A DNA stretch of 64,000 bases from Hydrogenophaga intermedia (GTDB lineage: Bacteria; Pseudomonadota; Gammaproteobacteria; Burkholderiales; Burkholderiaceae_C): the NCBI RefSeq assembly GCF_000723405.1, contig NZ_CCAE010000024.1, positions 1-64,000 of the forward strand, read 5' to 3'. The notes under the pieces were generated by a model, which was not told the DNA's origin, did not search any database, and saw only the letters and a program-made list of their open reading frames with translations. A program made the position numbers and the translations under genes. Of the stretch, positions 1-7,508 are shown piece after piece (the stretch's first letter is position 1; each line of letters begins with the position of its first letter).

Positions 1-152
1 CCCCCCGCGACCGCGTGATCACGGAAACGCTGGCGGCCTGCGGGGGCAACATCGCGCGCGCCGCGCGGCAGTTGGGGGTGTCGCGCGGGCTGCTGTACCG
101 GCGGCTGCGCGCCCCGCCCGAGGCGGCGCCCGCCTCGGCCGACGCGCACTGA
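1..152 (+). CDS. C-terminal tail of a Fis-type (HTH_8) DNA-binding regulator, partial
   Basis: Only the last 49 residues are inside the window; the frame begins at base 3 and ends with TGA at 150-152. The peptide has the helix-turn-helix pattern of Fis and of the C-termini of NtrC-type sigma-54 activators: an ITETL helix, CGGNIARAARQLGVSRGLLYRRL, then a short Ala/Pro-rich tail. This domain binds DNA and usually follows an AAA+ domain or an acetoin-regulator-type sensor. The 'LYRRL' ending is typical of such activators. The rest lies outside the window, so the sensory input cannot be told. The next gene is convergent, 19 bases away. Confidence 0.7.
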   Translation, partial: PRDRVITETLAACGGNIARAARQLGVSRGLLYRRLRAPPEAAPASADAH

Positions 153-171
153 ACGCTCGCACGGAACGCCC

Positions 172-942
172 TTAACGCGCGGCGTTGAGTTCGGCCTGCA
201 CCTCGGCGCGCAAAGCCTCGGCCCAGGTGCGGCGGTCGCGACCACCCGCGCGCTGCGGGGTGCCATAGCGCACCACCGCGCGCACGGTGTCGGAACGCAG
301 CGTGCGCCACACCGAGGCGATCAGCGTGTCGTCGCCCACGAACACCGGTCCGGGGTGCGGCTGGCCTCTCTCGCGGTCGAGGTAGCGCAGGGCCACCGGT
401 TGCACCGGCGCGCTGGCCGAGATGGCGGCCTGCAGCAAGTTGGCGTGAAAGGGCAGCAATTGCGTGCCGTCGCCCGTGGTGCCCTCGGGAAACACGGAGA
501 CGGTCTCGCCTTCGCGCAGTCGATCCGCCATGCGGTGCACCACGCGCAACGCGTCGCGCCGGTTCTCGCGTTCGATGTAGAGCGTGCCCGCGCCGGTGAT
601 GAGCGAGCCCAACAGCGGCCAGTGCTGGGCGTCGGCCTTGGAGACGAAACGGCTGGGATGCGCGGCGTTCATCACCAGGATGTCGAGCCAGGAGAGGTGG
701 TTGGCCACCACCAGCACGGGGCCGTGCGCTGGCGCCTGGCCCTGCACGTCGAGCGCAACGCCCATGATGGCCAACATGCGGCGCGACCATTCGCGAACGA
801 TGAGCTGGCTCTGCGCGTGCGTGAGGCGGCCGAACTCGGTGCGGATGATCCACAGCCCGCGCAGCACATGCCACACAGCGCGCAGGGCGCGCCACGCCGC
901 GCGCAGGTGCCCCCCCCGAACCGTGTCGCCGGGTGCGTTCAC
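172..942 (-). CDS. 1-acyl-sn-glycerol-3-phosphate acyltransferase (PlsC family)
   Basis: A 256-residue lysophospholipid acyltransferase. The catalytic NHxxxxD box is NHLSWLD at residues 81-87 and the phosphate-binding EGT box is FPEGTTGDG at about 151-159. A hydrophobic stretch near residues 75-90 fits membrane attachment. The family transfers an acyl chain to the sn-2 position of lysophosphatidate or a related lysolipid at the inner membrane. The start is GTG (940-942), which overlaps the TGA of pyrC' as GTGA, so it is the last gene of the pyr operon and probably translationally coupled. Genomes often carry several PlsC paralogues, so the exact acceptor (lysophosphatidate or ornithine-lipid precursor, OlsA-like) is not fixed by sequence. 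Confidence 0.85.
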   Translation of the reverse strand: MNAPGDTVRGGHLRAAWRALRAVWHVLRGLWIIRTEFGRLTHAQSQLIVREWSRRMLAIMGVALDVQGQAPAHGPVLVVANHLSWLDILVMNAAHPSRFVSKADAQHWPLLGSLITGAGTLYIERENRRDALRVVHRMADRLREGETVSVFPEGTTGDGTQLLPFHANLLQAAISASAPVQPVALRYLDRERGQPHPGPVFVGDDTLIASVWRTLRSDTVRAVVRYGTPQRAGGRDRRTWAEALRAEVQAELNAAR

Positions 943-2258
943 GCCAGCGCCGCCACACCCTCGGCCGTGTGCGCGATCTGCCCGGCCACCAGCGTGGCGC
1001 GCACCGACACCGGCATCTCATGGCCCTCGAACGGCGTGTGCCGGCCCTGGCTGCGCAGGGCGGACGGCGCCACGGTCCAGGGCGCGTCGGGGTGGAAGAC
1101 CAGCACATCGGCCGTGCCGCCCACCGCGAGCTGGCCCACGCTGGCCTGCAGCGTGCCCAGGCTGGCGCCCAGCACCTGCTGCGGCCCGTGCGTGAGCACC
1201 GACAGCGCCTGCATGAGGCCCATACCTTCCTGCTGCGCCCAGGTGCACGCCAGGCCCAGCAGCAGTTCCACCGCGCTCGCACCAGGCTCCGCCTCGGCGA
1301 AGGGCAGGGTCTTGGCGTCGCTGTCCACCGGGTTGTGGTCGGACACGAGCGCGTCGATGGTGCCGTCGGCCAGGCCGGCGCGCAGCGCGTCGCGGTCGCG
1401 CTGCTGGCGCAACGGCGGCTGCAGGCGGAAGCGGCTGTCGTAGAAGCCGATGTCCACGTCGGTCAGGTGCAGGTTGTGCACGCTCACGTCGCACGTGACA
1501 GGCAGGCCCTCGGCCTTGGCCGCGCGCACCAGGGCGACGCCGGCCGCGCTGCTGAGGCGGCACAGGTGCACGCGGGCACCGCCCTTGATGCCGCGCATGA
1601 GTTCGAACAGGGTGTGCAGGGCGATGGTCTCGGCCGCCGCGGGCACGCCGGCCAGGCCCAGGCGCGTGGCCAGCGGGCCACTGGCGGCCACGCCCTTGCC
1701 CAGCCACAGGTCCTGCGGGCGCAGCCACACGGTGTAGCCGAAGGTGGCGGCGTACTGCAGGGCGCGCAGCAGCACCTGGGTGTTCTGGATGGTGACCTCG
1801 GCCTGGCCGAAGCCCACGCAGCCGGCCTCGGTGAGCTCGGCCATTTCGGTGAGCACCTCTCCACCCAGGCCGCGCGTGAGCGCGCCGAGCGGGAAGACGC
1901 GCGAGCGGTGCAGTTTCTCGGCGCGGAACTTGAGCATGTCCACCAGGCCGGGCTCGTCGAGCACGGGCTCGGTGTCGGGCGGGCACACCAGCGAGGTGAC
2001 GCCGCCGGCCACAGCCGCGGCGGTTTCGCTCTCGAGCATGCCGGCGTGTTCCTGGCCGGGCTCCTTCAGGCGCACGCACAGGTCCACCAGGCCGGGGGCG
2101 ACGATGCAGCCGCTGGCGTCGAGGGTGCGCGCGGGGTGGAAGTCGGCGGCGATCTGGCCGATGGCGATGATGCGGCCCGCTGCGATGGCGACATCGGCCA
2201 TCTCGTCGCGGCCGCTGGCCGGGTCGATCACACGGCCGTTCTGGATGAGGATCTTCAT
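939..2258 (-). CDS. pyrC': Non-catalytic dihydroorotase-like protein PyrC' (ATCase partner)
   Basis: A 439-residue amidohydrolase-fold protein that aligns along its length with class I dihydroorotases. The strand that normally carries the zinc ligands His-x-His (consensus PGLIDxHxHLREPG) reads PGLVDLCVRLKEPG, with Cys61 and Arg63 in place of both histidines. The distal SDHNPVD segment, equivalent to the catalytic aspartate region, is kept. In pseudomonads the same degenerate protein, encoded beside pyrB, is a structural subunit needed to assemble aspartate transcarbamoylase; the active dihydroorotase is encoded elsewhere. The start ATG (2256-2258) overlaps the hisC stop as ATGA; longer upstream starts would lie within hisC. 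I infer the structural role from synteny and the lost ligands. Confidence 0.88.
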   Translation of the reverse strand: MKILIQNGRVIDPASGRDEMADVAIAAGRIIAIGQIAADFHPARTLDASGCIVAPGLVDLCVRLKEPGQEHAGMLESETAAAVAGGVTSLVCPPDTEPVLDEPGLVDMLKFRAEKLHRSRVFPLGALTRGLGGEVLTEMAELTEAGCVGFGQAEVTIQNTQVLLRALQYAATFGYTVWLRPQDLWLGKGVAASGPLATRLGLAGVPAAAETIALHTLFELMRGIKGGARVHLCRLSSAAGVALVRAAKAEGLPVTCDVSVHNLHLTDVDIGFYDSRFRLQPPLRQQRDRDALRAGLADGTIDALVSDHNPVDSDAKTLPFAEAEPGASAVELLLGLACTWAQQEGMGLMQALSVLTHGPQQVLGASLGTLQASVGQLAVGGTADVLVFHPDAPWTVAPSALRSQGRHTPFEGHEMPVSVRATLVAGQIAHTAEGVAALA

Positions 2259-3373
2259 GCGGGTGTCACCTTGGAATCGCGGTGGCGGACGGGATCGATC
2301 AGCTCGCGCAGCGCGGCCACGAGGGCTTCGCACTCGGGCTGCGAGCCGACGGTGATGCGCAGGTGCTCGGCAATGCGCGGCTGCTTGAAGTGGCGCACCA
2401 GGATCTTGCGGTCGCGCAGGTCTTGCTGCAAGCGGGGCGCGCTGTGCCGCGGGTGCCGCACGAGCAGGAAGTTGGCGCGGGACGGCAGGCACTCGAAGCC
2501 CAAGGCGGTGAGTTCGCGCGCCAGCCACTCGCGGCTGTCGACGATGCGCCGGGTGAGGGAAGCGGTGTGGGCTTCGTCCTCCAGCGCGGCCTGCGCGCCC
2601 GCCAGCGCCACGCGGTCCAGCGGATAGGAGTTGAAGCTGTCCTTGACCGTGGTCAGCGCCTGGATGAGGTCGACGTGGCCGAGCGCGAAACCCACACGCA
2701 GGCCGGCCAGCCCGCGTGACTTGGACAGTGTCTGCACCACCAGCAGGTGGGGGAACTCATCGACCAGCGACGCGGCGCTCTCGGCACCGAAATCGACGTA
2801 GGCCTCGTCCACCACCAGCACGGAGCCCGTGTTGCGCGCCAGCAGCCAGCGGATGTCTTCGAGCGGCAGCGCGATGCCGGTGGGGGCGTTGGGGTTGGGC
2901 AGCACGATGCCGCTGTTGGGCTGCAGGTAGTCGGCCACCCGCACGCGGAAGTGCTCGTCCAGCGGCACCGGCTGGCAGGGCACGCCATAGAGCGCGCAGT
3001 ACACCGGGTAGAAGGAATAGCTGATGTCGGGCACCAGCACAGGTTGGCCATGGCGCAGCAGGCCCATGAAGGCGTGGGCCAGCACCTCGTCGGAGCCGTT
3101 GCCCACGAAGACCTGCTCGGGCCGCAGCCCGTGTTGCGCGGCGATGGTCTGGCGCAGGGCCAGCGCCGTCGGGTCGGGGTAGAGGCGCAGGCGCTCGTCC
3201 GCCGCCTCGGCCATGCGCTGCAGGGCGAGTGGCGACGGCGGGTACGGGCATTCGTTGGTGTTGAGCTTGACCCAGCCCGTGCCCTGCGGCTGCTCGCCGG
3301 GTGTGTATGCGCTCAGTCCGCGCAGGGCCGGACTCCAGAAGCGCGTGGCGGGGTCGGGCGCGGTGGTGCTCAC
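2255..3373 (-). CDS. hisC: Histidinol-phosphate aminotransferase
   Basis: A 372-residue fold-type I PLP aminotransferase. Visible signatures are the substrate/PLP segment PNPNAPTG (about 159-166), the PLP-aspartate in [10 protein letters not shown], and Lys218 in [12 protein letters not shown], the residue forming the Schiff base. HisC converts imidazole-acetol phosphate and glutamate to histidinol phosphate in histidine synthesis; some paralogues also transaminate aromatic keto acids. The start is GTG (3371-3373), overlapping the pyrB TGA as GTGA. Its position between pyrB and pyrC' is unusual, because in pseudomonads these two genes are adjacent. No other his gene is in the window, so this may be a second copy (HisC2). 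Confidence 0.88.
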   Translation of the reverse strand: MSTTAPDPATRFWSPALRGLSAYTPGEQPQGTGWVKLNTNECPYPPSPLALQRMAEAADERLRLYPDPTALALRQTIAAQHGLRPEQVFVGNGSDEVLAHAFMGLLRHGQPVLVPDISYSFYPVYCALYGVPCQPVPLDEHFRVRVADYLQPNSGIVLPNPNAPTGIALPLEDIRWLLARNTGSVLVVDEAYVDFGAESAASLVDEFPHLLVVQTLSKSRGLAGLRVGFALGHVDLIQALTTVKDSFNSYPLDRVALAGAQAALEDEAHTASLTRRIVDSREWLARELTALGFECLPSRANFLLVRHPRHSAPRLQQDLRDRKILVRHFKQPRIAEHLRITVGSQPECEALVAALRELIDPVRHRDSKVTPA

Positions 3374-4332
3374 GCTTCGTTGCCCGCCACGATGCCCATG
3401 ACCGCCATGCGCACCGCGATGCCGAAGGTGACCTGCGGCAGGATCACGCTCTGCGGGCCGTCGACGACGGCGGAGTCGATCTCCACGCCGCGGTTGATGG
3501 GGCCAGGGTGCATGACGATGGCGTCGGGCTTGGCCCACTTCAGCCGCTCGGGCGTGAGGCCGAAGCTCTTGTAGTACTCCTGGCTGGAAGGCAGCAGTGC
3601 GCCGCTCATGCGCTCGTTCTGCAGGCGCAGGGTGATGACCACGTCGCAACCCTTGATGCCTTCTTCCAGCGTGTGGCACACGCGCACGCCCATCTGCGAC
3701 AGGTCGCTGGGCACCAGGGTGCGCGGGCCGACCACGCGCACGTCGGGGCAGCCCAGGGTGGTGAGCGCGTGGATGTCGGAGCGCGCCACGCGCGAGTGCA
3801 GCACGTCGCCCACGATGGCCACCGACAGCTTCGTGAAGTCCTGCTTGTAGTGGCGGATGGTGTACATGTCGAGCAGGCCCTGCGTGGGGTGCGCGTGGCG
3901 CCCATCGCCGGCATTGACCACGTGCACGTGCGGCGCCACGTGCTGCGCGATCAGGTAGGGCGCGCCCGACTCGCTGTGGCGCACGACGAAGATGTCGGCC
4001 GCCATGGCGCTGAGGTTGGCGATGGTGTCGAGCAGCGACTCGCCCTTGGCGGTGGAGCTGCGCGCGATGTCGAGGTTGATGACGTCGGCGCTCAGGCGCG
4101 TGGCCGCGATCTCGAAGGTGGTGCGCGTGCGCGTGCTGTTCTCGAAGAACAGGTTGAACACGCTCTTGCCACGCAGCAGCGGCACCTTCTTCACCTCGCG
4201 GTTGCTCACGCTGGTGAAGCTGGCCGCGGTGTCGAGGATGTGCGTGAGGATGTCGCGCGACAGGCCCTCGGTGGAGAGCAGATGGATCAGCTCGCCGTTC
4301 TTGTTGAGCTGGGGGTTGCGGGCGGGGGTCAT
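3370..4332 (-). CDS. pyrB: Aspartate carbamoyltransferase catalytic subunit
   Basis: A 320-residue transcarbamoylase catalysing carbamoyl phosphate + L-aspartate to N-carbamoyl aspartate, the first committed step of pyrimidine synthesis. The carbamoyl-phosphate loop [12 protein letters not shown] (Ser66-Thr67-Arg68-Thr69), the HPTQGLLD motif and a C-terminal GPINRG segment are all present. No pyrI regulatory gene is adjacent; a class A-type dodecamer with the downstream PyrC' is expected. The ATG start (4330-4332) overlaps the pyrR stop as ATGA. Confidence 0.95.
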   Translation of the reverse strand: MTPARNPQLNKNGELIHLLSTEGLSRDILTHILDTAASFTSVSNREVKKVPLLRGKSVFNLFFENSTRTRTTFEIAATRLSADVINLDIARSSTAKGESLLDTIANLSAMAADIFVVRHSESGAPYLIAQHVAPHVHVVNAGDGRHAHPTQGLLDMYTIRHYKQDFTKLSVAIVGDVLHSRVARSDIHALTTLGCPDVRVVGPRTLVPSDLSQMGVRVCHTLEEGIKGCDVVITLRLQNERMSGALLPSSQEYYKSFGLTPERLKWAKPDAIVMHPGPINRGVEIDSAVVDGPQSVILPQVTFGIAVRMAVMGIVAGNEA

Positions 4333-4832
4333 GCTTGGATGGCCTCCAGCACGAAGCGCAGGCGGCCGCTGTCGTCGCGCGCGAGCTCGAGCGACTGGCC
4401 GGGGGGCACCTCGACCTGCGCCACGCACAGTTGTGGCTCGATCGGCAACTCGCGTCCGCCGCGATCGACCAGCACGGCCAGGCGCACGCTCTGCGGTCGG
4501 CCGTGATCGAAGAGTTCGTTGAGCACGGCGCGCAGCGTGCGGCCGGTGTAGAGAACGTCGTCGATCAGCAGCACCTTGGCGCCGTTCACGTCGAAGGGAA
4601 GCTGCGTCTGCACGCTGCTGGCCAGGCCGCGTCGCGCGAAATCGTCGCGGTGCATGACGGAGGACACCACGCCGCAGGCGCCGGGTTGTTTCAGATCGGC
4701 GTGCAGGCGCTCGGCGATCCAGGCGCCGCCGGTGGCGATGCCCACGAGCCGGGTAGCGGGCTCGGCGTCGAGCAGGGCCTGCACGCGCGTGCGCAGTTGC
4801 GCGTAGAGCGCTTCGGCATCGGGGGGGGTCAA
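4329..4832 (-). CDS. pyrR: PyrR-type uracil phosphoribosyltransferase / regulator
   Basis: A type I phosphoribosyltransferase of about 167 residues. The PRPP-binding motif [13 protein letters not shown] is at residues 87-99, and a ribose-binding IATGGAWIA segment lies near 32-40. In Gram-positives PyrR also binds pyr mRNA; in pseudomonad-type operons it is a bifunctional-looking homologue whose RNA-binding role is unsettled. The proposed start is TTG (4830-4832), which overlaps the ruvX stop as TTGA and matches the 4-base overlaps at the next three junctions. A GTG about 18 bases upstream is an alternative. I see no obvious attenuator inside this compact operon. Confidence 0.88.
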   Translation of the reverse strand: MTPPDAEALYAQLRTRVQALLDAEPATRLVGIATGGAWIAERLHADLKQPGACGVVSSVMHRDDFARRGLASSVQTQLPFDVNGAKVLLIDDVLYTGRTLRAVLNELFDHGRPQSVRLAVLVDRGGRELPIEPQLCVAQVEVPPGQSLELARDDSGRLRFVLEAIQA

Positions 4833-5230
4833 GGCAGGCTCCTCAGGAACTGTTCCAGGATGATGCAGGCGGACGCGGCGTCGGCGTCTCGGGCGCCCTG
4901 CGAATGCGCCTCGGTGGTGCTGTAGCGCTCGTCCACCTCGAACACCGGCAGGCCGTGGCGCCCGTGCAGGCGGCGCGCGAACTTGCGCGCCATGGCGGTG
5001 TTGGCGTGTTCGGCCCCGTCGGGGTGGAAGGGCACGCCCACCACCAGGGCGTCGGGCGCCCACTCGCGGATGCGCTCGGCCGCGCGCTCCAGGCGCGCGT
5101 CGCCCGTGGCCACGATGGTGGGCTGCGGCGTGGCGCTGCGGGTGAGCCGGTTGCCGGTGGCGACACCGGTGCGGCGCTGGCCCAGGTCGAAGGCCAGGAA
5201 GGTCTGTAGCGTGGCGCAGGCCTGGGGCAT
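4829..5230 (-). CDS. ruvX: Putative pre-16S rRNA nuclease / Holliday-junction resolvase-like YqgF
   Basis: A protein of about 133 residues of the YqgF/RuvX RNase H-like family, involved in maturation of the 16S rRNA 5' end in E. coli. Seen are the first catalytic Asp strand [14 protein letters not shown], the [10 protein letters not shown] strand with the conserved Gly-Pro segment, and DERYSTTEA with the acidic pair. ATG at 5230 follows the yqgE stop directly (TGAGATG). In-frame ATGs at 5239 and 5248 overlap yqgE and are possible alternatives; none has a strong ribosome-binding site. The yqgE-ruvX-pyrR-pyrB order is conserved among proteobacteria. Confidence 0.88.
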   Translation of the reverse strand: MPQACATLQTFLAFDLGQRRTGVATGNRLTRSATPQPTIVATGDARLERAAERIREWAPDALVVGVPFHPDGAEHANTAMARKFARRLHGRHGLPVFEVDERYSTTEAHSQGARDADAASACIILEQFLRSLP

Positions 5231-5231
5231 C

Positions 5232-5828
5232 TCAGGCATGGCCGGCATCGGGCGACAGCATCCAGGGTTGCTGCAGACCCAGCAAGGCCAGGGCGCGGTC
5301 GTAGCGCTCGGCCACCGGGGCTTCGAAAATGATCTCGATGTCGGCCGCGACCGTGAGCCAGGCGTTCTCGGCCAGCTCGGACTCGAGCTGGCCCTGGCCC
5401 CAGGACGCATAGCCCAGCGAGACGAACACCCGGCGCGGGCCGGCACCGGCCGCCATGGCCTCCAGCACGTCCTTCGAGGTGGTCATCTCCAGGCCACCCG
5501 GGATGGAGAGCGTGGACGCGTAGACCGACTCACCGTCCTGCTCGGGATTCACGGCCTCGTGCAGCACGAAGCCGCGCTCCGTCTGCACCGGACCGCCCTG
5601 AAACACGGGCAGTTCCATGAGGTCCTCGCGCGAGAGGGGCAACTCGACCTTCTCGAACAGCTTGGGCAGCAGGATGTCGCTGGGCTTGTTGATGACGAGG
5701 CCGAGGGCGCCGCGCTCGCTGTGCTCGCACATGAACACCACGCTGCGGCCGAACAACTCGTCGGTCAACCCCGACATCGCGATCAGGAAATGATGGGTCA
5801 GGTTGGTCGGAGCAAAATCGGCGGCCAT
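5232..5828 (-). CDS. yqgE: YqgE/AlgH family protein (UPF0301)
   Basis: A 198-residue protein with all family hallmarks: N-terminal LTHHFLIAMSGLTDELFGRSVVFMCEH, GALGLVINKP, the FQGGPV segment, and a C-terminal GYASWGQGQLE. The biochemical role is unresolved; it was once proposed as an alginate regulator (AlgH) in Pseudomonas. It is the first gene of the seven-gene operon ending with plsC. Its ATG lies only six bases downstream of a TAGAAT hexamer, so the transcript may begin at or next to the start codon. Confidence 0.92.
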   Translation of the reverse strand: MAADFAPTNLTHHFLIAMSGLTDELFGRSVVFMCEHSERGALGLVINKPSDILLPKLFEKVELPLSREDLMELPVFQGGPVQTERGFVLHEAVNPEQDGESVYASTLSIPGGLEMTTSKDVLEAMAAGAGPRRVFVSLGYASWGQGQLESELAENAWLTVAADIEIIFEAPVAERYDRALALLGLQQPWMLSPDAGHA

Positions 5829-5834
5829 GCAGGG

Positions 5835-5840
5835 ATTCTA
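5835..5840 (-). promoter_or_regulatory. Candidate -10 box (TAGAAT) for a leaderless yqgE-pyr operon transcript
   Basis: On the minus strand TAGAAT is followed by six bases (CCCTGC) and then the yqgE ATG. A sigma-70 transcript would start within about a base of the start codon. The same spacing occurs at two other genes in this window (35784-35789 and 60724-60729). No clear -35 is visible. Confidence 0.55.
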
Positions 5841-5944
5841 TGTCCCGCCCTCCGCCGGCCCCGGGTTCGCCGGTCACCTCGCCACCCCTGCCCCATGAGC
5901 GCCGCACGGCCGCCCGAAGGCGCTCGCACCGTAGTGCTTTGCAC

Positions 5945-5950
5945 GGAGGT
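5945..5950 (+). promoter_or_regulatory. Ribosome-binding site deciding the phrB GTG start
   Basis: A full GGAGGT lies six bases before GTG 5957-5959. This supports a 496-residue product over the longer in-frame extension, which would run back into the divergent yqgE promoter. Confidence 0.75.
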
Positions 5951-5956
5951 TTTCTC

Positions 5957-7447
5957 GTGAGCCATTTCGACACCGGCCTGATGTGGTTCCGCCGCGACCT
6001 GCGCGCCAACGACAACGCGGCCCTGCACCATGCGCTGCGCCACTGTCGCCGGCTGTGGTGCGTGTTCGTGTTCGACCGGGAGATCCTGGACCCGCTGCCG
6101 CGCGCCGACCGGCGCGTGGAGTTCATCCGCGAATCACTGGTGGCGCTGGACGCGCGGCTTCGCGAACTGGGCGCCGAGCACGGGCAGGCGAACACCGGCC
6201 TGATCGTGCTACACGACCGGGCCCAGCACGCCATTCCCGCGCTGGCGCAGCGCCTGGGCGCGCAGGCCGTGTTCGCCAACCACGACGACGAGCCCGCGGC
6301 GCTGACGCGCGACGCCCAGGTGCTGGGCGCCCTCGCGCACCAAGGGGTCCTGCTGCGCACCCACAAGGACCACGTGATCTTCGAGCGCCGCGAGGTGCTC
6401 ACGCAGGCGGAGCGGGCCTTCGGTGTGTTCACGCCCTACAAGAACGCCTGGCTCAAGGCGCTCACGCCCTTCCATCTCAAGGCCTACCCGATCACCAAGC
6501 ACGCGGGCGCGCTGGCGCCGCTGCCGGAGGGCCTATCGCGCCCGGTCCCCACGCTGGCCGAGATCGGCTTCGAACGCACCAACCTGGCGCAACTGCCGCT
6601 GCCCACGGGCGAAGACGGCGCGCATCAGCTCTTTGACGACTTCCTGCAGCGCATCGACCGCTACGACGAGGCGCGCGACTACCCCGCCATCAAGGGCCCC
6701 AGCTACCTCAGCGCGCACCTGCGCTTCGGCACCGTGTCCATCCGGGCACTGGCGTCCATCGCCCACGAGCTGCACGCCCAGGGCAACCCGGGCGCCAGCA
6801 CCTGGCTGTCCGAACTCATCTGGCGCGACTTCTACCACCAGATCCTGTCCAACTTCCCGCATGTGGCGCAGAGCGCCTTCAAGCCCGCCTACGACGCGGT
6901 GCGCTACGAACACGGCAAGGCCGCGGACGCGCTGTTCAAGGCCTGGTGCGAGGGCCGCACCGGCTACCCGCTGGTGGACGCAGCCATGGCGCAGATCAAC
7001 CAGACCGGCTACATGCACAACCGCCTGCGCATGGTGGTGGCGAGCTTCCTGGTGAAGGACCTCGGCATCCACTGGCAGTGGGGTGAGCGCTATTTCGCCG
7101 AACACCTCATCGACTACGACCTGGCGGCCAATAACGGCGGCTGGCAGTGGGCGAGTTCCAGCGGTTGCGACGCCCAACCCTGGTTCCGCATCTTCAACCC
7201 CGTCACGCAAAGTGAGCGCTTCGACCCGCAGGGCCGCTTCATCCGGCGCTACCTGCCGCAGCTTGCCGAACTGCCCGACCACGCGATCCATGCGCCCTGG
7301 AAAGCCACGCCGGTTGAGCTGGCCGCAGCGGGCGTGGAGATCGGCGTCCACTACCCTGCCCCGCTGGTAAACCATGTGGTGGCACGGGACAAGACGCTCG
7401 CGCGGTATGCGGTGGTGAAGGAACAGAAGGAAATCAACGCGACCTGA
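5957..7447 (+). CDS. phrB: Deoxyribodipyrimidine photolyase (class I CPD photolyase)
   Basis: A 496-residue photolyase/cryptochrome-family flavoprotein that splits UV-induced cyclobutane dimers with blue light. The N-terminal Rossmann antenna domain starts MWFRRDLRANDNAAL. The helical FAD domain carries WLSELIWRDFYHQIL, the GYPLVDAAMAQINQTGYMHNR segment and, at about residues 390-410, NNGGWQWASSSGCDAQPWFRIFNP, which includes Trp residues of the electron-transfer chain. The C-terminus has the RRYLPQLAELP and YPAPLVNH signatures. GTG start with a strong GGAGGT. Divergent from yqgE and convergent with the chemosensory cluster. Confidence 0.95.
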   Translation: MSHFDTGLMWFRRDLRANDNAALHHALRHCRRLWCVFVFDREILDPLPRADRRVEFIRESLVALDARLRELGAEHGQANTGLIVLHDRAQHAIPALAQRLGAQAVFANHDDEPAALTRDAQVLGALAHQGVLLRTHKDHVIFERREVLTQAERAFGVFTPYKNAWLKALTPFHLKAYPITKHAGALAPLPEGLSRPVPTLAEIGFERTNLAQLPLPTGEDGAHQLFDDFLQRIDRYDEARDYPAIKGPSYLSAHLRFGTVSIRALASIAHELHAQGNPGASTWLSELIWRDFYHQILSNFPHVAQSAFKPAYDAVRYEHGKAADALFKAWCEGRTGYPLVDAAMAQINQTGYMHNRLRMVVASFLVKDLGIHWQWGERYFAEHLIDYDLAANNGGWQWASSSGCDAQPWFRIFNPVTQSERFDPQGRFIRRYLPQLAELPDHAIHAPWKATPVELAAAGVEIGVHYPAPLVNHVVARDKTLARYAVVKEQKEINAT

Positions 7448-7464
7448 GGCCGGCGCAAACGAAG

Positions 7465-7485
7465 AACCCGGCGCAAGGCCGGGTT
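7465..7485. terminator. Bidirectional hairpin between phrB and chpA
   Basis: A perfect 8-bp stem (AACCCGGC / GCCGGGTT) with a 5-base loop sits between two convergent genes. The outer A/T pairs make it a plausible terminator on both strands, although no long T-run follows. Confidence 0.6.
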
Positions 7486-7508
7486 CGGTGTGCGAAGCGC
7501 AACGCGAA

